DNA of 50,771 nt from a virus: positions 1 to 50,771 of the IMG/VR virus record IMGVR_UViG_3300036832_001337, one strand, 5' to 3'. Numbering within the stretch: position 1 is the stretch's first letter; each line of letters opens with the position of its first letter. Of this stretch, positions 50,640-50,771 are shown in pieces. The notes under the pieces were generated by a model that was given only the letters and a program-made list of their open reading frames with translations, did no database searches and had not been told where the DNA came from. The position numbers and the translations under genes are program-made.

Positions 50640-50771
50640 TTTGCTACTCGATGAAGGTTTAACAAGTTACGGTCACCGTTACGGCGCTCTTCCGATACTG
50701 AACCGTCGGGAAAAACTATTGTCACTGACTTACGCTTCTCCCTAGCATAGCGTATTGTTGCCCAGGTTCCG
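50636..50771 (-). CDS. Unknown protein, 5' end outside window
   Basis: An open frame enters at the right edge and ends with TGA 50636-50638 (ATGA overlap with the next gene). The visible 44 residues contain ATIRYAREKRKSVTIVFPDG and a basic C-terminus (RRNGDRNLLNLHRVAK). Too little for a family call. Confidence 0.6.
   Translation of the reverse strand, partial: GTWATIRYAREKRKSVTIVFPDGSVSEERRNGDRNLLNLHRVAK

Overview
The window is one continuous stretch of a tailed double-stranded DNA bacteriophage genome with a contractile tail (myovirus form). Nearly every gene lies on the minus strand, many starts overlap the preceding stop (ATGA, GTGA, TTGA or TAATG), and the order is that of a phage structural operon. 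The structural set (DUF1073 portal, DUF2213 protease, DUF2184 capsid, DUF4054 connector, DUF3383 sheath, DUF3277 tube, Dit-like and plug baseplate proteins) is the combination known from short-genome myoviruses of the Pam3/Bcep781/KPP10 kind. A proline-rich lipoprotein, lysin domains inside the tape measure, and DUF3309/DUF2934 proteins common in proteobacteria suggest a Gram-negative host. No integrase, repressor module, CRISPR array or insertion sequence was recognised. The host cannot be named from the sequence.

Transcription of the main genes runs from high to low coordinates. From 50.8 to 39.8 kb lie early/metabolic genes: small unknown proteins, a Rad50/SbcC-like ATPase, a PD-(D/E)XK nuclease, a vitamin-B12-dependent class II ribonucleotide reductase, an HTH protein, a methyltransferase, a protein of unresolved macro-like type and an RfaH/NusG-like elongation factor. 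From 39.8 to 34.8 kb lie HNH/zinc-finger proteins and the packaging genes: small terminase, a GH16 glycanase and large terminase. From 34.7 to 14.9 kb is the head region: a proline-rich virion-like protein, portal, a 1073-residue kinase-like/ADP-ribosyltransferase fusion, type IB topoisomerase, O-methyltransferase, Mu-F-like minor head protein, protease, scaffold, decoration protein, major capsid protein, connector and a Nudix protein, interleaved with many small membrane proteins. From 14.2 to 0 kb are the neck, two paralogous coiled-coil/beta proteins, sheath, a tRNA-His, tube, chaperones, tape measure, hub, Dit-like protein, plug and a collagen-like spike that runs off the left edge.

The most interesting system is in the head region. 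Several enzymes or large proteins that are not standard structural parts (Nudix protein, type IB topoisomerase, kinase-like/ADP-ribosyltransferase and a 327-residue protein) share a short N-terminal module of the form HPR(G/D)xxGKF or its relative KRDESGKW. Several of these, together with the scaffold and the protease C-terminus, also carry an alternating-histidine strand (HVHIH, HIHVH, HIHLH, HIHCH). I infer that these are capsid-loading and/or maturation signals, so the phage may pack an arsenal of enzymes with its DNA and eject them, as T4 does with Alt. This is a hypothesis from sequence pattern alone.

A second unusual spot is 21.4-22.2 kb. The only convincing plus-strand genes sit there: a promoter, a roughly 97-nt transcript with an intrinsic terminator, and an AT-rich endonuclease-like reading frame without a good start. 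It looks like a mobile insert in the head operon.
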